Shown here in pieces: positions 7,810 through 16,471 of a stretch of 64,000 nucleotides of DNA (position 1 is the first letter of the stretch; every line of letters starts with the position of its first letter). The DNA is from JASJAR01 sp038530285 (GTDB lineage Bacteria > Pseudomonadota > Alphaproteobacteria > Rhodobacterales > Rhodobacteraceae), in the NCBI GenBank assembly GCA_038530285.1, contig JBCBCY010000001.1, positions 222,242 to 286,241 on the forward strand. The letters are read 5' to 3'. Below the pieces are notes generated by a model. It did no database searches. It was given only the letters and a program-made list of their open reading frames with translations, and had not been told where the DNA came from. The position numbers and the translations under genes are program-made.

Positions 7810-9285
7810 ATGGCGAAACAGAAGAAAACTCCGCGTCCCAAGGCCGAAACGCCCAAGGGCTTTCGTGACTATTTCGGCGCCGAGGTCGTGCGCCGGGCCG
7901 ACATGCTGGCCAAGATCGCCGAAGTTTACCGGATGCGCGGGTTTGACCCCCTGGAAAGCTCGGCTGTGGAAACGGTGGAGGCTTTGGGCAAGTTCCTGCC
8001 CGACGTAGACCGGCCCAACGAAGGCGTCTTTGCCTGGGAAGAAGACAGCGATTGGCTGGCGCTGCGCTATGATTTGACCGCCCCGCTGGCACGGGTGTTC
8101 GCGCAATACCGCAATGATTTGCCCACACCGTATCGGCGCTATGCGATGGGGCCTGTCTGGCGCAACGAGAAGCCCGGGCCGGGGCGGTTTCGGCAGTTTT
8201 ATCAATGCGATGCCGATACGGTCGGGGCGCCGTCTGTGGCGGCCGATGCCGAAATTTGCGTGATGCTCGCCGATGCGCTGGAGGCGGTCGGGATCGAGCG
8301 GGGCGATTACGTGATCCGGGTGAACAACCGCAAGGTGCTCAATGGGGTGCTGGAAGTGGCGGGGCTTTACGATCCCGCTGACCCCGACGCGCAGTCAAGC
8401 GAACGCGGTATTGCGCTGCGGGCCATCGACAAGCTTGACCGGCTGGGCACGGGCGGGGTTCGCGCGCTGTTGGGCGCCGGGCGCGAGGATGAAAGCGGTG
8501 ATTTCACCAAAGGCGCGGGTTTGAGTGATGCGCAAACCGACACCGTCATGGCCTTTGTGGAGACGTTGGCGGGCGATCTGACCGGGTTGCGTGCCGTCGT
8601 TGGCGCGTCTGAGATCGGCGGCGGCGGGGTGGATGAATTGGAAACCATCGCCGACCTCTGCGCAGCGCGTGGCTACGGCCCTGACCGCATTGTCATCGAC
8701 CCATCGGTCGTCCGCGGGCTTGGTTACTACACCGGCCCGGTGTTTGAAGCCGAACTCACTTTCGAGATCACCGACGAAAAGGGCAGGCCCCGCCAGTTCG
8801 GCTCGGTCGCAGGCGGCGGTCGCTATGACGATCTGGTCAAGCGCTTCACCGGTCAGGCCGTGCCCGCGACGGGCGTGTCCATCGGGGTCGACCGGCTTCT
8901 GGCAGCCCTTGAGGCGAAGGGTAAGTTCCAAGACACCGCCACCGGGCCGGTCGTGATCACGGTCATGGACCGCGACCGGATGGCCGATTATCAGGCGATG
9001 GCGGCGACCCTGCGACAAGCAGGGCTGCGCGCCGAGGTCTATCTGGGCAATCCGAAGAACTTCGGCAACCAGTTGAAATACGCCGACAAACGCCAAAGCC
9101 CCGTGGCTGTGATCCAGGGCGAGGATGAGCGCGCAAACGGCGAAGTTCAGGTCAAAGACCTGATCCTGGGCGCGAAACTGGCCGAAACCGCCAGCTTGGA
9201 GGAATGGAAAGACCAGCCCGCGCAGGTGACCTGCACGCTCGACGACCTGGTGGCCACGATCCAAAGCATATTGGCGCGCCACTGA
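7810..9285 (+). CDS. hisS: Histidine--tRNA ligase
   Basis: A class II aminoacyl-tRNA synthetase of 491 residues that charges tRNA-His. Motif 2 (YAMGPVWRNEKPGPGRFRQFYQCD) is near residue 105. The HisRS signature GLGYYTGPVFEAEL is near 308 and GGGRYDDLVKRF near 335. The C-terminal anticodon-binding domain follows from about 375. The stop codon shares a base with the start of hisZ, so the synthetase and its paralog are made together. Confidence 0.97.
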   Translation: MAKQKKTPRPKAETPKGFRDYFGAEVVRRADMLAKIAEVYRMRGFDPLESSAVETVEALGKFLPDVDRPNEGVFAWEEDSDWLALRYDLTAPLARVFAQYRNDLPTPYRRYAMGPVWRNEKPGPGRFRQFYQCDADTVGAPSVAADAEICVMLADALEAVGIERGDYVIRVNNRKVLNGVLEVAGLYDPADPDAQSSERGIALRAIDKLDRLGTGGVRALLGAGREDESGDFTKGAGLSDAQTDTVMAFVETLAGDLTGLRAVVGASEIGGGGVDELETIADLCAARGYGPDRIVIDPSVVRGLGYYTGPVFEAELTFEITDEKGRPRQFGSVAGGGRYDDLVKRFTGQAVPATGVSIGVDRLLAALEAKGKFQDTATGPVVITVMDRDRMADYQAMAATLRQAGLRAEVYLGNPKNFGNQLKYADKRQSPVAVIQGEDERANGEVQVKDLILGAKLAETASLEEWKDQPAQVTCTLDDLVATIQSILARH

Positions 9286-10340
9286 TGGGCGATGCGACGT
9301 CCATCCGGGCCGAGGCGGACCGCCTGCAGGCCACCTTCCGGGCCGATGGGGCAACCCCGGTTGAGGTGGATGTGCTGCAGCCCGCCGATGTGTTGTTGGA
9401 CCTTTACGGCGAAGACGTGCGTGCGCGCGCCTTTGTCACGCAAGACCCGGTGCGCGGCGAATGCATGCTCCGGCCGGATTTCACCGCCCCCATCGCGCTG
9501 CGCCACCTTGCATCGGGGGGCGCTGCGGCGCGCTACACCTACGCCGGCAAGGTCTTTCGCCAACAGGAAAGCGGGTCGCGTCGCCCGGCGGAGTTCGTGC
9601 AGGTGGGCCTTGAGGTTTTCGGCGAGCCCGGCCCGCAAGCCGATGCCGAGATCTTCGCGCGCTTTTCGGACCTGCTGACCGGCTACACTTTGCGGCCCAT
9701 GACCGGTGATATCGGTCTTCTGGCCGCCGCCATCGATGGGCTGAACACGACCCCGCGGCGCAAGGCCGCCTTGCGCCGCCACCTTTGGCGGCCCAAACGG
9801 TTCCGCGCGCTTCTGGACCGGTTTTCATCCTCCGCCCGCCGCGCCCGGCCCGATGCGGCGCTGATCGGGCGCAGCCCCGAAATTGGGTTGCGCTCGGCCG
9901 AGGACGTGCGCACCCGGCTCGACGCGCTCGCCGAAGATGCTGCCGCCGCGCCGGTCGCAACAAGCGAAATCGAAGCGCTGGGCACCTTGATGTCAATCCG
10001 CGAAACCATGCCCAATGCCTTGGCGCATCTGCGCCAACTGACCGTTGATCTGCCCGCGATCGAGCCCGCGGTTGACCGTTTGGCCACCCGCATGGCCGCT
10101 CTTGAGGCGACCTTCGGGTCGGTTGACGCGCTGGAATTCGAGGTCACCTACGGGCGCACGACGCTGGAATATTATGACGGTTTTGTCTTCGGGTTTCTGC
10201 GCGCTGACCGGCCCGATCTGCCCCCCGTCGCCTCGGGCGGGCGCTACGATGCACTGACCCGGGCCCTGGGCGGGACGGCGGCACCTGCTGCTCTTGGCGG
10301 CGTGATCCGCCCGGCCTTGTTGTTGGAGGCGCAGGGATGA
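9285..10340 (+). CDS. hisZ: ATP phosphoribosyltransferase regulatory subunit
   Basis: A 351-residue HisRS paralog that keeps the class II catalytic core (RPDFTAPIALRHLA, FRQQESGSRRPAEFVQVGLEVFG, SGGRYDAL) but ends without an anticodon-binding domain. HisZ pairs with short-form HisG and gives it histidine feedback control at the first step of histidine synthesis. The start at 9285 overlaps the hisS stop (TGATG). The end overlaps hisG by four bases (ATGA). The order hisS-hisZ-hisG is typical of alphaproteobacteria. Confidence 0.95.
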   Translation: MGDATSIRAEADRLQATFRADGATPVEVDVLQPADVLLDLYGEDVRARAFVTQDPVRGECMLRPDFTAPIALRHLASGGAAARYTYAGKVFRQQESGSRRPAEFVQVGLEVFGEPGPQADAEIFARFSDLLTGYTLRPMTGDIGLLAAAIDGLNTTPRRKAALRRHLWRPKRFRALLDRFSSSARRARPDAALIGRSPEIGLRSAEDVRTRLDALAEDAAAAPVATSEIEALGTLMSIRETMPNALAHLRQLTVDLPAIEPAVDRLATRMAALEATFGSVDALEFEVTYGRTTLEYYDGFVFGFLRADRPDLPPVASGGRYDALTRALGGTAAPAALGGVIRPALLLEAQG

Positions 10341-11029
10341 CGTTGAAGCTTGGCGTGCCGTCGAAAGGCCGGTTGATGGAAAAGACCGCCCAGTGGTTTG
10401 AAAAACGCAGCGTGACCATCACGCTGACCGGCGATGCGCGCGAATATGCAGGCGCTGTCGAAGGGGTCGACGGCGTCGATCTGGTGCTTTTGTCAGCTGG
10501 CGAAATCCCCCGCGAATTGGCGGCCGGGCGCATTCATCTGGGTGTGACGGGCCGCGATATGATCGAAGAGAAGCTCAGCCATTGGGAAGAACGGGTCGAA
10601 CCTTTAGGCGAATTGGGCTTTGGCCATGCCGATCTGGTGATCGCGGTGCCGGATTTCTGGGTGGATGTCGAAACGCTCGATGATCTGGATGCGGCAGCGG
10701 CGGCGTTTCGTGCCCGCCACGGCACCCGGCTGCGGATCGCCACGAAATACCACCGGCTGGTGCGGGATTTTCTGCGCGATGCAGGCGTGGCCGATTATAC
10801 GCTGGTCGACAGTCAGGGGGCCACCGAAGGCACGGTCAAGAACCTGACCGCTGAAGCAATTGCCGATATTACATCGACCGGGTCCACCCTGCGCGCCAAT
10901 CATCTGCGCGCTTTGACCGATGGCACCGTGCTGAGAAGTCAGGCGGGGCTGTTTCGGTCGCGCATGGCCGCTTGGAATGATGAGGCGCGACGCGCTCTTG
11001 AAAGCCTTCGGGCGCCCCTAGGGCTTTAG
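10337..11029 (+). CDS. hisG: ATP phosphoribosyltransferase, short catalytic subunit
   Basis: Catalyses ATP + PRPP to phosphoribosyl-ATP, the committed step of histidine synthesis. At 230 residues it is the short form (HisGs), lacking the C-terminal regulatory domain and dependent on HisZ, encoded immediately upstream. Visible motifs are LGVPSKGRLMEKTAQWFE at the start, GVTGRDMIEE near 70 and the PRPP-loop region ITSTGSTLRANHLR near 178. It is coupled to hisZ by an ATGA overlap. Confidence 0.96.
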   Translation: MTLKLGVPSKGRLMEKTAQWFEKRSVTITLTGDAREYAGAVEGVDGVDLVLLSAGEIPRELAAGRIHLGVTGRDMIEEKLSHWEERVEPLGELGFGHADLVIAVPDFWVDVETLDDLDAAAAAFRARHGTRLRIATKYHRLVRDFLRDAGVADYTLVDSQGATEGTVKNLTAEAIADITSTGSTLRANHLRALTDGTVLRSQAGLFRSRMAAWNDEARRALESLRAPLGL

Positions 11030-11057
11030 CCAAAGGGACGCCGCTCAGGATTTGGTC

Positions 11058-12074
11058 TTACGACCCACTCGCCTCATTGAGGAAGCCAACGACCGCGCCA
11101 AAGAGGTCTTGCGCGGGTTGGCCTGTTGCGGCGACGTCGCCCAGCCAATCGATGACCACTCGGTCAACAAGAGCGTCCGCCAACATGTTCACATCGGATG
11201 TCGCAAACTCAACTTGGGTGATGTTGTTTTCGCCCAATGCCACGCCCCAGCGCGCCATTGTATTGACGTTGTAGTTCTCAACATAGGCGTCCAAAGCATC
11301 CGGCACTGACGCCAAAAGAATATCACGGTGTTCGGGTGAAAGCGCCGCCAACGCGCTTGAGTTTACAACGACCGGACAATGAACGGTTCCCGGGTTGAGA
11401 TTTGTCGTCCACCAATTTGCCTGTTCGACAATGCCAAACGCCATGTGAGCGTGGGGGGCAAATGCAACGGCATCAATTTCACCATTGGACAGCAGGTCTT
11501 TTGTTTCGCTGGCTGAGGCGGATACAGTTTCAGCTCCCAAGGCTTCCAGCGCTGCGGCAATCCCACCGGTTGCCCGAATGCGCAATCCTCTGAGGTTTGT
11601 AATGGTCGCCGGTGCCTCACCGCGACCCATGATGTTGTACTGGGGCAGCGGCGACGGCATCAGCAGGGTGGCATCCCATTGGGCCAGTTCTGCAATCACT
11701 GCGGGTTGCTGATAGAAATACGTCGACAATGCCACTTCTTGTTCGATCGAGGATACCCCCAAAAAGGGCAGTTCGAGCGTGGTCAAGGTCGCGTTTCGCT
11801 CTGGATGATAACCTGCGCAAAACTGCGCCATTTCGAACTTGCCTGCAGCAATTCCATCAAGGTTTTCGCGCGCGGGGCTCAGCTCACCGTAGCTGATGTT
11901 CAAGGTGAATTCACCGCCCGATCGTTCGGCGACCAAGTCTGCAAGGGTTTCGACATGATGAGTGAATGCCCGGGGCGCGCCCCAAACCGAGACATCCCAA
12001 CTTGAACTTGCGGCCGCATTTGACGTGCCGGTGGCGCACAAGGCGAGCGCCATAAGTGCATTAAGTTTTTTCAT
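11058..12074 (-). CDS. TRAP transporter substrate-binding protein (DctP-like), orphan
   Basis: A 338-residue periplasmic solute-binding protein of the DctP family. Residues 1-22 (MKKLNALMALALCATGTSNA) form a signal peptide. The conserved core includes LRGLRIRATGGIAAALEALGAE near 160, where the arginine usually contacts the ligand carboxylate, and EIDAVAFAPHAHMAFG near 200. TRAP binding proteins normally sit beside dctQ and dctM membrane genes. None is present here, so this one either works with a distant transporter or has a sensory role. The start at 12074 is chosen for the signal peptide. The ligand is not predictable. Confidence 0.88.
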   Translation of the reverse strand: MKKLNALMALALCATGTSNAAASSSWDVSVWGAPRAFTHHVETLADLVAERSGGEFTLNISYGELSPARENLDGIAAGKFEMAQFCAGYHPERNATLTTLELPFLGVSSIEQEVALSTYFYQQPAVIAELAQWDATLLMPSPLPQYNIMGRGEAPATITNLRGLRIRATGGIAAALEALGAETVSASASETKDLLSNGEIDAVAFAPHAHMAFGIVEQANWWTTNLNPGTVHCPVVVNSSALAALSPEHRDILLASVPDALDAYVENYNVNTMARWGVALGENNITQVEFATSDVNMLADALVDRVVIDWLGDVAATGQPAQDLFGAVVGFLNEASGS

Positions 12075-12181
12075 ATCCGGGACCTTTTTTGGAGACCAAT
12101 AAAGCCCGGCAACTAAGCGCACGGACTCAACACCAAGTTAAACTGACCCGGAGTTCGCCAGCGAAATTCCGGCATCTTTAG

Positions 12182-12613
12182 TCAAACCAACCCGATTTCC
12201 GCCAGCGCCAGTTCCAGCCCGTGCGGCAAAGCATGCTCGGTGGCGCGGGCCTTTGGAAGATCGCGCGGAGCGTCCTCAGGCTCCAGATATCGCCAGCCCT
12301 GAAAGGCCCGGCGCGGCAATGCTTCGGTCCGGTGGATGTCGGGGTCCAGCACCAGCGCACAGCGGCGGATGCCATCGGCGCCGATGTATTCATCGAAGCG
12401 CACAATCTTTTGCCGGACGAGCACAACGCCCTTGATCACCCAGTAGAGCGACCCGCCGTTCACGACCTCCGCCTCGCGCTTGGGCCACATCCGGGTGATA
12501 TGGCGCGGTCGCCCGTCAGGACCCTTGGCACGGGCCTGCGCCTGCCAGGCCGCCAGGTCTTCGACACGCTCTGCGCCGACGCAGAGTTTCAAGATGTGCA
12601 CGTGTTTATCCAC
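12182..12613 (-). CDS. DUF1489 family protein
   Basis: A 143-residue protein with the DUF1489 signature HILKLCVGAERVEDLAAWQ at its N-terminus and WVIKGVVLVRQKIVRFDE in the middle. The function is unknown; the family is widespread in alphaproteobacteria. I start at a GTG at 12613 with GGGGA seven bases upstream. A second GTG at 12601 is also possible, and an ATG at 12667 would add residues unlike the family. The divergent neighbour is nrdJ. Confidence 0.75.
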   Translation of the reverse strand: MDKHVHILKLCVGAERVEDLAAWQAQARAKGPDGRPRHITRMWPKREAEVVNGGSLYWVIKGVVLVRQKIVRFDEYIGADGIRRCALVLDPDIHRTEALPRRAFQGWRYLEPEDAPRDLPKARATEHALPHGLELALAEIGLV

Positions 12614-12671
12614 AGAGTCGTCCCCAAGCCACACATCATATCGTAGCGGTGTAGGGGCCAGCTTCAACCTG

Positions 12672-12700
12672 TTGTGTGAATTGCCGCTTCAGTGTATGGT
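12672..12700 (+). promoter_or_regulatory. Possible nrdJ promoter
   Basis: TTGTGT (12672-12677) and TATGGT (12695-12700) are separated by 17 bases and lie about 35 bases before the nrdJ start. The hexamers are imperfect sigma-70 matches. I see no NrdR-like repeat pair or cobalamin riboswitch here. Confidence 0.3.
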
Positions 12701-12734
12701 CACAAGCCTTCGATTTGAGTGAGAATCGCCGCCA

Positions 12735-15302
12735 ATGACCCGCTTCGCCGCCCCCATCGCCGAGCAAATCTGGGATATGAAATACCGGCTTAAAGACTCC
12801 GATGGCACACCCCTGGACGACACGGTCGAAGATACATGGCGGCGGATCGCGACGGCTTTGGCGGCCGTAGAGGAAGACCCGGCGAAATGGGGCGAAAAAT
12901 TCTATGCAGCGCTCGAAGATTTCAAGTTTCTGCCTGCGGGCCGGATCACGGCGGGGGCGGGCACGGGCCGGGCGGTGACGCTGTTCAATTGCTTCGTGAT
13001 GGGCACGATCGACGATTCCATGTCCGGCATTTTCGACGGGCTGAAAGAAGCAGCCCTGACCATGCAGCAGGGCGGCGGCATCGGCTATGATTTCTCGACC
13101 ATCCGGCCCAAGGGCGCCCCTGTGTCGGGGGTTGCAGCCGATGCCTCTGGCCCCTTGTCGTTTATGGATGTCTGGGACGCGATGTGCCGCACGATCATGT
13201 CGGCAGGCTCGCGCCGCGGGGCGATGATGGCGACCCTGCGCTGCGATCACCCTGATATCGAAGACTTCATCACCGCCAAGGCGGATGCCACCCGGCTGCG
13301 GAACTTCAACGTCTCGGTTCTGGTGACAGATGCCTTCATGGAGGCCGTGAAAGCCGGCGCCGATTGGGATCTTGTGTTCGATGGCACCACCTACCGCACG
13401 GTGAATGCGGCCGAGCTGTGGGACAAGATCATGCGCTCGACCTATGATTTTGCCGAGCCGGGGGTGATCTTCATCGACCGGATCAATGCGGCCAACAATC
13501 TGGCCTATGCCGAGACCATCGCCGCGACAAACCCCTGCGGTGAACAACCGCTGCCGCCCTATGGGGCGTGCCTGTTGGGGTCGGTGAACCTCGCGCGGCT
13601 GGTCAAAGACCCGTTCACCGAAGCCGCCACGCTGGACGAAGATGCTTTGGCCGATCTGGTGGCCGTGGCCATCCGGATGATGGACAACACCGTCGATGCA
13701 TCAAACTTCCCGCTGGCTGAACAGGAAGCCGAAGCGGTGGACAAGCGCCGCATCGGGCTTGGTGTCACAGGGCTGGCCGATGCGCTGATGATGACCGGGC
13801 TCACCTATGGGTCAAACGAGGCGGCGCGTCAGACCGAGCACTGGTTGAAAGCACTCGCCCGCGCCGCATATCTGGCGTCGGTGGACATTGCGAAGGAAAA
13901 GGGCGCCTTCCCGCTGTTCGATGCGGACAAATACCTGGCGTCCGGCACGATGGAAGCGATGGATGAGGACGTGCGCGCGGCCATCGCCACCCACGGCATC
14001 CGCAACGCGCTTTTAACCTCGATCGCGCCGACGGGGACCATCAGCCTTTATGCGGGCAATGTGTCGTCGGGGATCGAGCCGGTCTTTGCGCACGCCTACA
14101 CCCGCAAGGTCTTGCAGAAGGACGGGTCGAAAACCGAAGAGGAAGTGGTCGATTACGCCGTCCAGATGTGGCGCGATCTAAAAGGCGACGCACCCTTCCC
14201 GGACCATTTCGTGAACGCCCAGACCATCAGCCCCGACGCCCATGTGCGCATGCAGGCGGCCGCCCAGAAATGGGTCGACAGCTCGATCTCCAAGACGATC
14301 AACGTGCCCAAAGACATCAGTTTCGACGCGTTCAAGGACGTTTACATGGCCGCCTGGGATCAAGGCTGCAAAGGCTGCACGACCTACCGGCCCAATGCGG
14401 TGACGGGAAGCGTTTTGGAGGTGGCGGAGCCTGCGCCCGTTGAAACCGACGCTCCCGCCCCCCACACCATCGCCGCGCGCATCGAAGCCGCCGCCGCCGC
14501 CGTGGGCATTGACGATATCCCAACGCTCGCCGACCGCTCGGGCGTGCCCGCCGACACCATTGCGGCCTGGGACGGCGAGACAAAACCCACCAACCGCGAC
14601 GCGCGGTCTGTGGCCGAAGCCCTGGGTGTGACGCCCCGCTGGCTGTTGTTCGCCGAAGGCGACGGACCCGCCACTAACCCGGGCGTGCCAGAGGCTCTTC
14701 ATCCTGGCAAAAATACTCAAGACCTGACCGAGAGCCCCAAGAACGCACTGCCCCAATCCAGCACCAACGGTGACGTGGTCTATATGACCGAACCCTTGGA
14801 CCGCCCCGGCGCGCTGGACGGGCAGACCTACAAGCTCAAATGGCCCGAAAGCGAACACGCGATCTACATCACGATCAACGACATCACCCATGGCGGTCGG
14901 CGCCAACCGTTCGAAGTGTTCATAAACTCCAAGAACATGGAACATTTCGCCTGGACGGTCGCGCTGACCCGTATGATTTCGGCGGTATTCCGGCGCGGCG
15001 GTGATGTGTCTTTCGTGGTCGAGGAGTTAAAAGCGGTGTTCGACCCGCGCGGCGGGGCCTGGATGAACGGCAAATACGTCCCCTCGATCCTGGCGGCCAT
15101 CGGCGGTGTGATCGAACGCCACCTGGTGGCCATCGGCTTTATCGATGGCGAAGGCATGGGGCTGAAATCGGACCCACGCGCCGAGGTGGTGAACCTCGAC
15201 GGGCCGCGCGGCAAGGCGTGCCCAAGCTGCGGCCAATACGATCTGCAAATGGTCGAAGGCTGCATGACCTGTCTGTCGTGCGGGCATTCAAAATGCGGCT
15301 GA
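12735..15302 (+). CDS. nrdJ: Adenosylcobalamin-dependent ribonucleotide reductase (class II) with inserted segment
   Basis: Reduces ribonucleotides to deoxyribonucleotides using coenzyme B12; 855 residues. Active-site signatures are the FNCFVMGTIDDSMSG segment near 97 and NPCGEQPLPPYGACLLGSVNL near 265. The C-terminal part (DGQTYKLKWPESEHAIYITIND onwards, about 695) is a TSCPD-like domain. It ends in a cysteine-rich tail (CPSCGQYD...CMTCLSCGHSKCG) that probably re-reduces the active site or binds metal. Between catalytic and TSCPD parts, residues about 575-645 look like a lambda-repressor-type helical domain (TLADRSGVPADTIAAW, EALGVTPRWLLFAEG). Residues about 655-661 are encoded by an exact inverted copy of the dispersed repeat. 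The insert is unusual for this enzyme, but the frame is intact throughout. Confidence 0.93.
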   Translation: MTRFAAPIAEQIWDMKYRLKDSDGTPLDDTVEDTWRRIATALAAVEEDPAKWGEKFYAALEDFKFLPAGRITAGAGTGRAVTLFNCFVMGTIDDSMSGIFDGLKEAALTMQQGGGIGYDFSTIRPKGAPVSGVAADASGPLSFMDVWDAMCRTIMSAGSRRGAMMATLRCDHPDIEDFITAKADATRLRNFNVSVLVTDAFMEAVKAGADWDLVFDGTTYRTVNAAELWDKIMRSTYDFAEPGVIFIDRINAANNLAYAETIAATNPCGEQPLPPYGACLLGSVNLARLVKDPFTEAATLDEDALADLVAVAIRMMDNTVDASNFPLAEQEAEAVDKRRIGLGVTGLADALMMTGLTYGSNEAARQTEHWLKALARAAYLASVDIAKEKGAFPLFDADKYLASGTMEAMDEDVRAAIATHGIRNALLTSIAPTGTISLYAGNVSSGIEPVFAHAYTRKVLQKDGSKTEEEVVDYAVQMWRDLKGDAPFPDHFVNAQTISPDAHVRMQAAAQKWVDSSISKTINVPKDISFDAFKDVYMAAWDQGCKGCTTYRPNAVTGSVLEVAEPAPVETDAPAPHTIAARIEAAAAAVGIDDIPTLADRSGVPADTIAAWDGETKPTNRDARSVAEALGVTPRWLLFAEGDGPATNPGVPEALHPGKNTQDLTESPKNALPQSSTNGDVVYMTEPLDRPGALDGQTYKLKWPESEHAIYITINDITHGGRRQPFEVFINSKNMEHFAWTVALTRMISAVFRRGGDVSFVVEELKAVFDPRGGAWMNGKYVPSILAAIGGVIERHLVAIGFIDGEGMGLKSDPRAEVVNLDGPRGKACPSCGQYDLQMVEGCMTCLSCGHSKCG
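14698..14718 (-). repeat. Dispersed repeat copy 2, inside nrdJ
   Basis: This is the exact reverse complement of the 21-base core found downstream of dnaE at 6381-6401 (GAGTATTTTTGCCAGGATGA plus A). It is read in frame as HPGKNT within the linker between the helical insert and the TSCPD domain of NrdJ. All other copies in the window are intergenic. Confidence 0.85.
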
Positions 15303-15371
15303 ACCAGGCGCGTTAATCAAGCCAAAACGCTTGGGCGCTAACGGTGATCTATCTGGTACGGGAGACCATTT

Positions 15372-16334
15372 ATGATCACCGCAGGCGAACAGGCCTTCAA
15401 AACCGCCCTGGCCAACGCGCACCGGAATTACCCGGCCAAGGACGATCCGCGGACCATCGGCCAGATGATCCTACCGTCGTTTCGCCCGGGCTTTTCGATC
15501 CCTCAGGGGGCGTCTGTCTTCACCATCGGATCGTGTTTCGCGCGCAACGTTGAACGCGCGTTGCTGGCCCATGGCGTCACGGTGCCGACGGCCCATTTCG
15601 CCGCCCCCCATGATGAGGCGCCAGGTCAACCCAACCGGATGCTGAACCAATACAACCCCGCGACGATGCTGCAATGCGTGCGCGCCGCCGGGCAGCCGGC
15701 CGATGATCGCGCGCTTTATCCCGATCCGGGTGGCAACGGCGTGATCGATCCCTTGCTGGCAACGGGCACCCGGCCGGTCGCGCCCGCCCGCGCGCTGGAA
15801 CGGCGCAGCCAGATCAATGCGCTTTACGGTGACGGCCTTGCGGTATCGGACTTTGTGGTGATCACGCTTGGGCTGATTGAAACCTGGTATGACCACGCCA
15901 CGGGTCTGACGCTGAATGAAGCGCCGCAGCGCCGTGCGCTCAAGGCGGACCCCGACCGATGGGAATTTCGTCGCCTCAGCATTGGGCAGGTGCGCGAACA
16001 GGTGCTGAACCTTGTCGAAGCGCTTGATGCGGGTCGGCGCAGCATCGTGATGACCGTGTCGCCGGTGCCGCTGCAGGTGACATTTTCGGGCGGTGACGCT
16101 GTGACGGCGAATGCCTATTCGAAAGCCGTGCTGCGGGTGGTCGCTGAAGAGGTGGCCCAAAGCGTGCCGGGGGTCGATTATTTCCCGAGCTATGAGGCCG
16201 TCACCTCGGCCGGGCTGCAGGCTTTTGGCGAAGACCAGGTGCATGTGCGGCCAGCCGTCGTCGACCGGATCATCGGAAAGATGGCCGAAGCCTATGTCGA
16301 GGCTGAGACCGTGGCGGTGCCCAAGGCCGGCTAG
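15372..16334 (+). CDS. GSCFA domain-containing protein
   Basis: A 320-residue protein with the family-defining motif TIGSCFARNVERAL near residue 50. GSCFA proteins belong to the SGNH/GDSL hydrolase-like superfamily, and the GSCFA serine is the presumed nucleophile. Other conserved pieces are VITLGLIETWYD near 170 and a late FGEDQVHVRPAVVDRI segment that may supply the Asp/His pair. Many family members are linked to cell-surface polysaccharide modification, but the substrate is unknown. The next gene on the same strand encodes a Hint-domain protein. Confidence 0.85.
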   Translation: MITAGEQAFKTALANAHRNYPAKDDPRTIGQMILPSFRPGFSIPQGASVFTIGSCFARNVERALLAHGVTVPTAHFAAPHDEAPGQPNRMLNQYNPATMLQCVRAAGQPADDRALYPDPGGNGVIDPLLATGTRPVAPARALERRSQINALYGDGLAVSDFVVITLGLIETWYDHATGLTLNEAPQRRALKADPDRWEFRRLSIGQVREQVLNLVEALDAGRRSIVMTVSPVPLQVTFSGGDAVTANAYSKAVLRVVAEEVAQSVPGVDYFPSYEAVTSAGLQAFGEDQVHVRPAVVDRIIGKMAEAYVEAETVAVPKAG

Positions 16335-16400
16335 GCAACATCGCTTGGGGGCCGCCGACCCATGCTGACGCAACGGCACGTTCAATTCTTCTCGCAACTG

Positions 16401-16440
16401 TTAAAAAAGTGTTAACGACAACCTTCGCCCTTGGTATGAT
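16401..16440 (+). promoter_or_regulatory. CtrA-type box and -10 element before Hint gene
   Basis: TTAA-N7-TTAAC (16401-16416) matches the full CtrA recognition sequence. TATGAT follows at 16435-16440, so the box lies where a -35 element would be, as at CtrA-activated promoters. The Hint gene starts 32 bases later. Regulation by CtrA is inference from the motif. Confidence 0.5.
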
Positions 16441-16471
16441 CAGTCCAACAAGAACCTGGAATGGCAGGCAA

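Noticed and set aside
12614..12734. Cobalamin riboswitch expected before B12-dependent nrdJ
   Set aside because: The 121-base gap is too short and lacks a recognisable B12-box; only weak promoter hexamers are visible.
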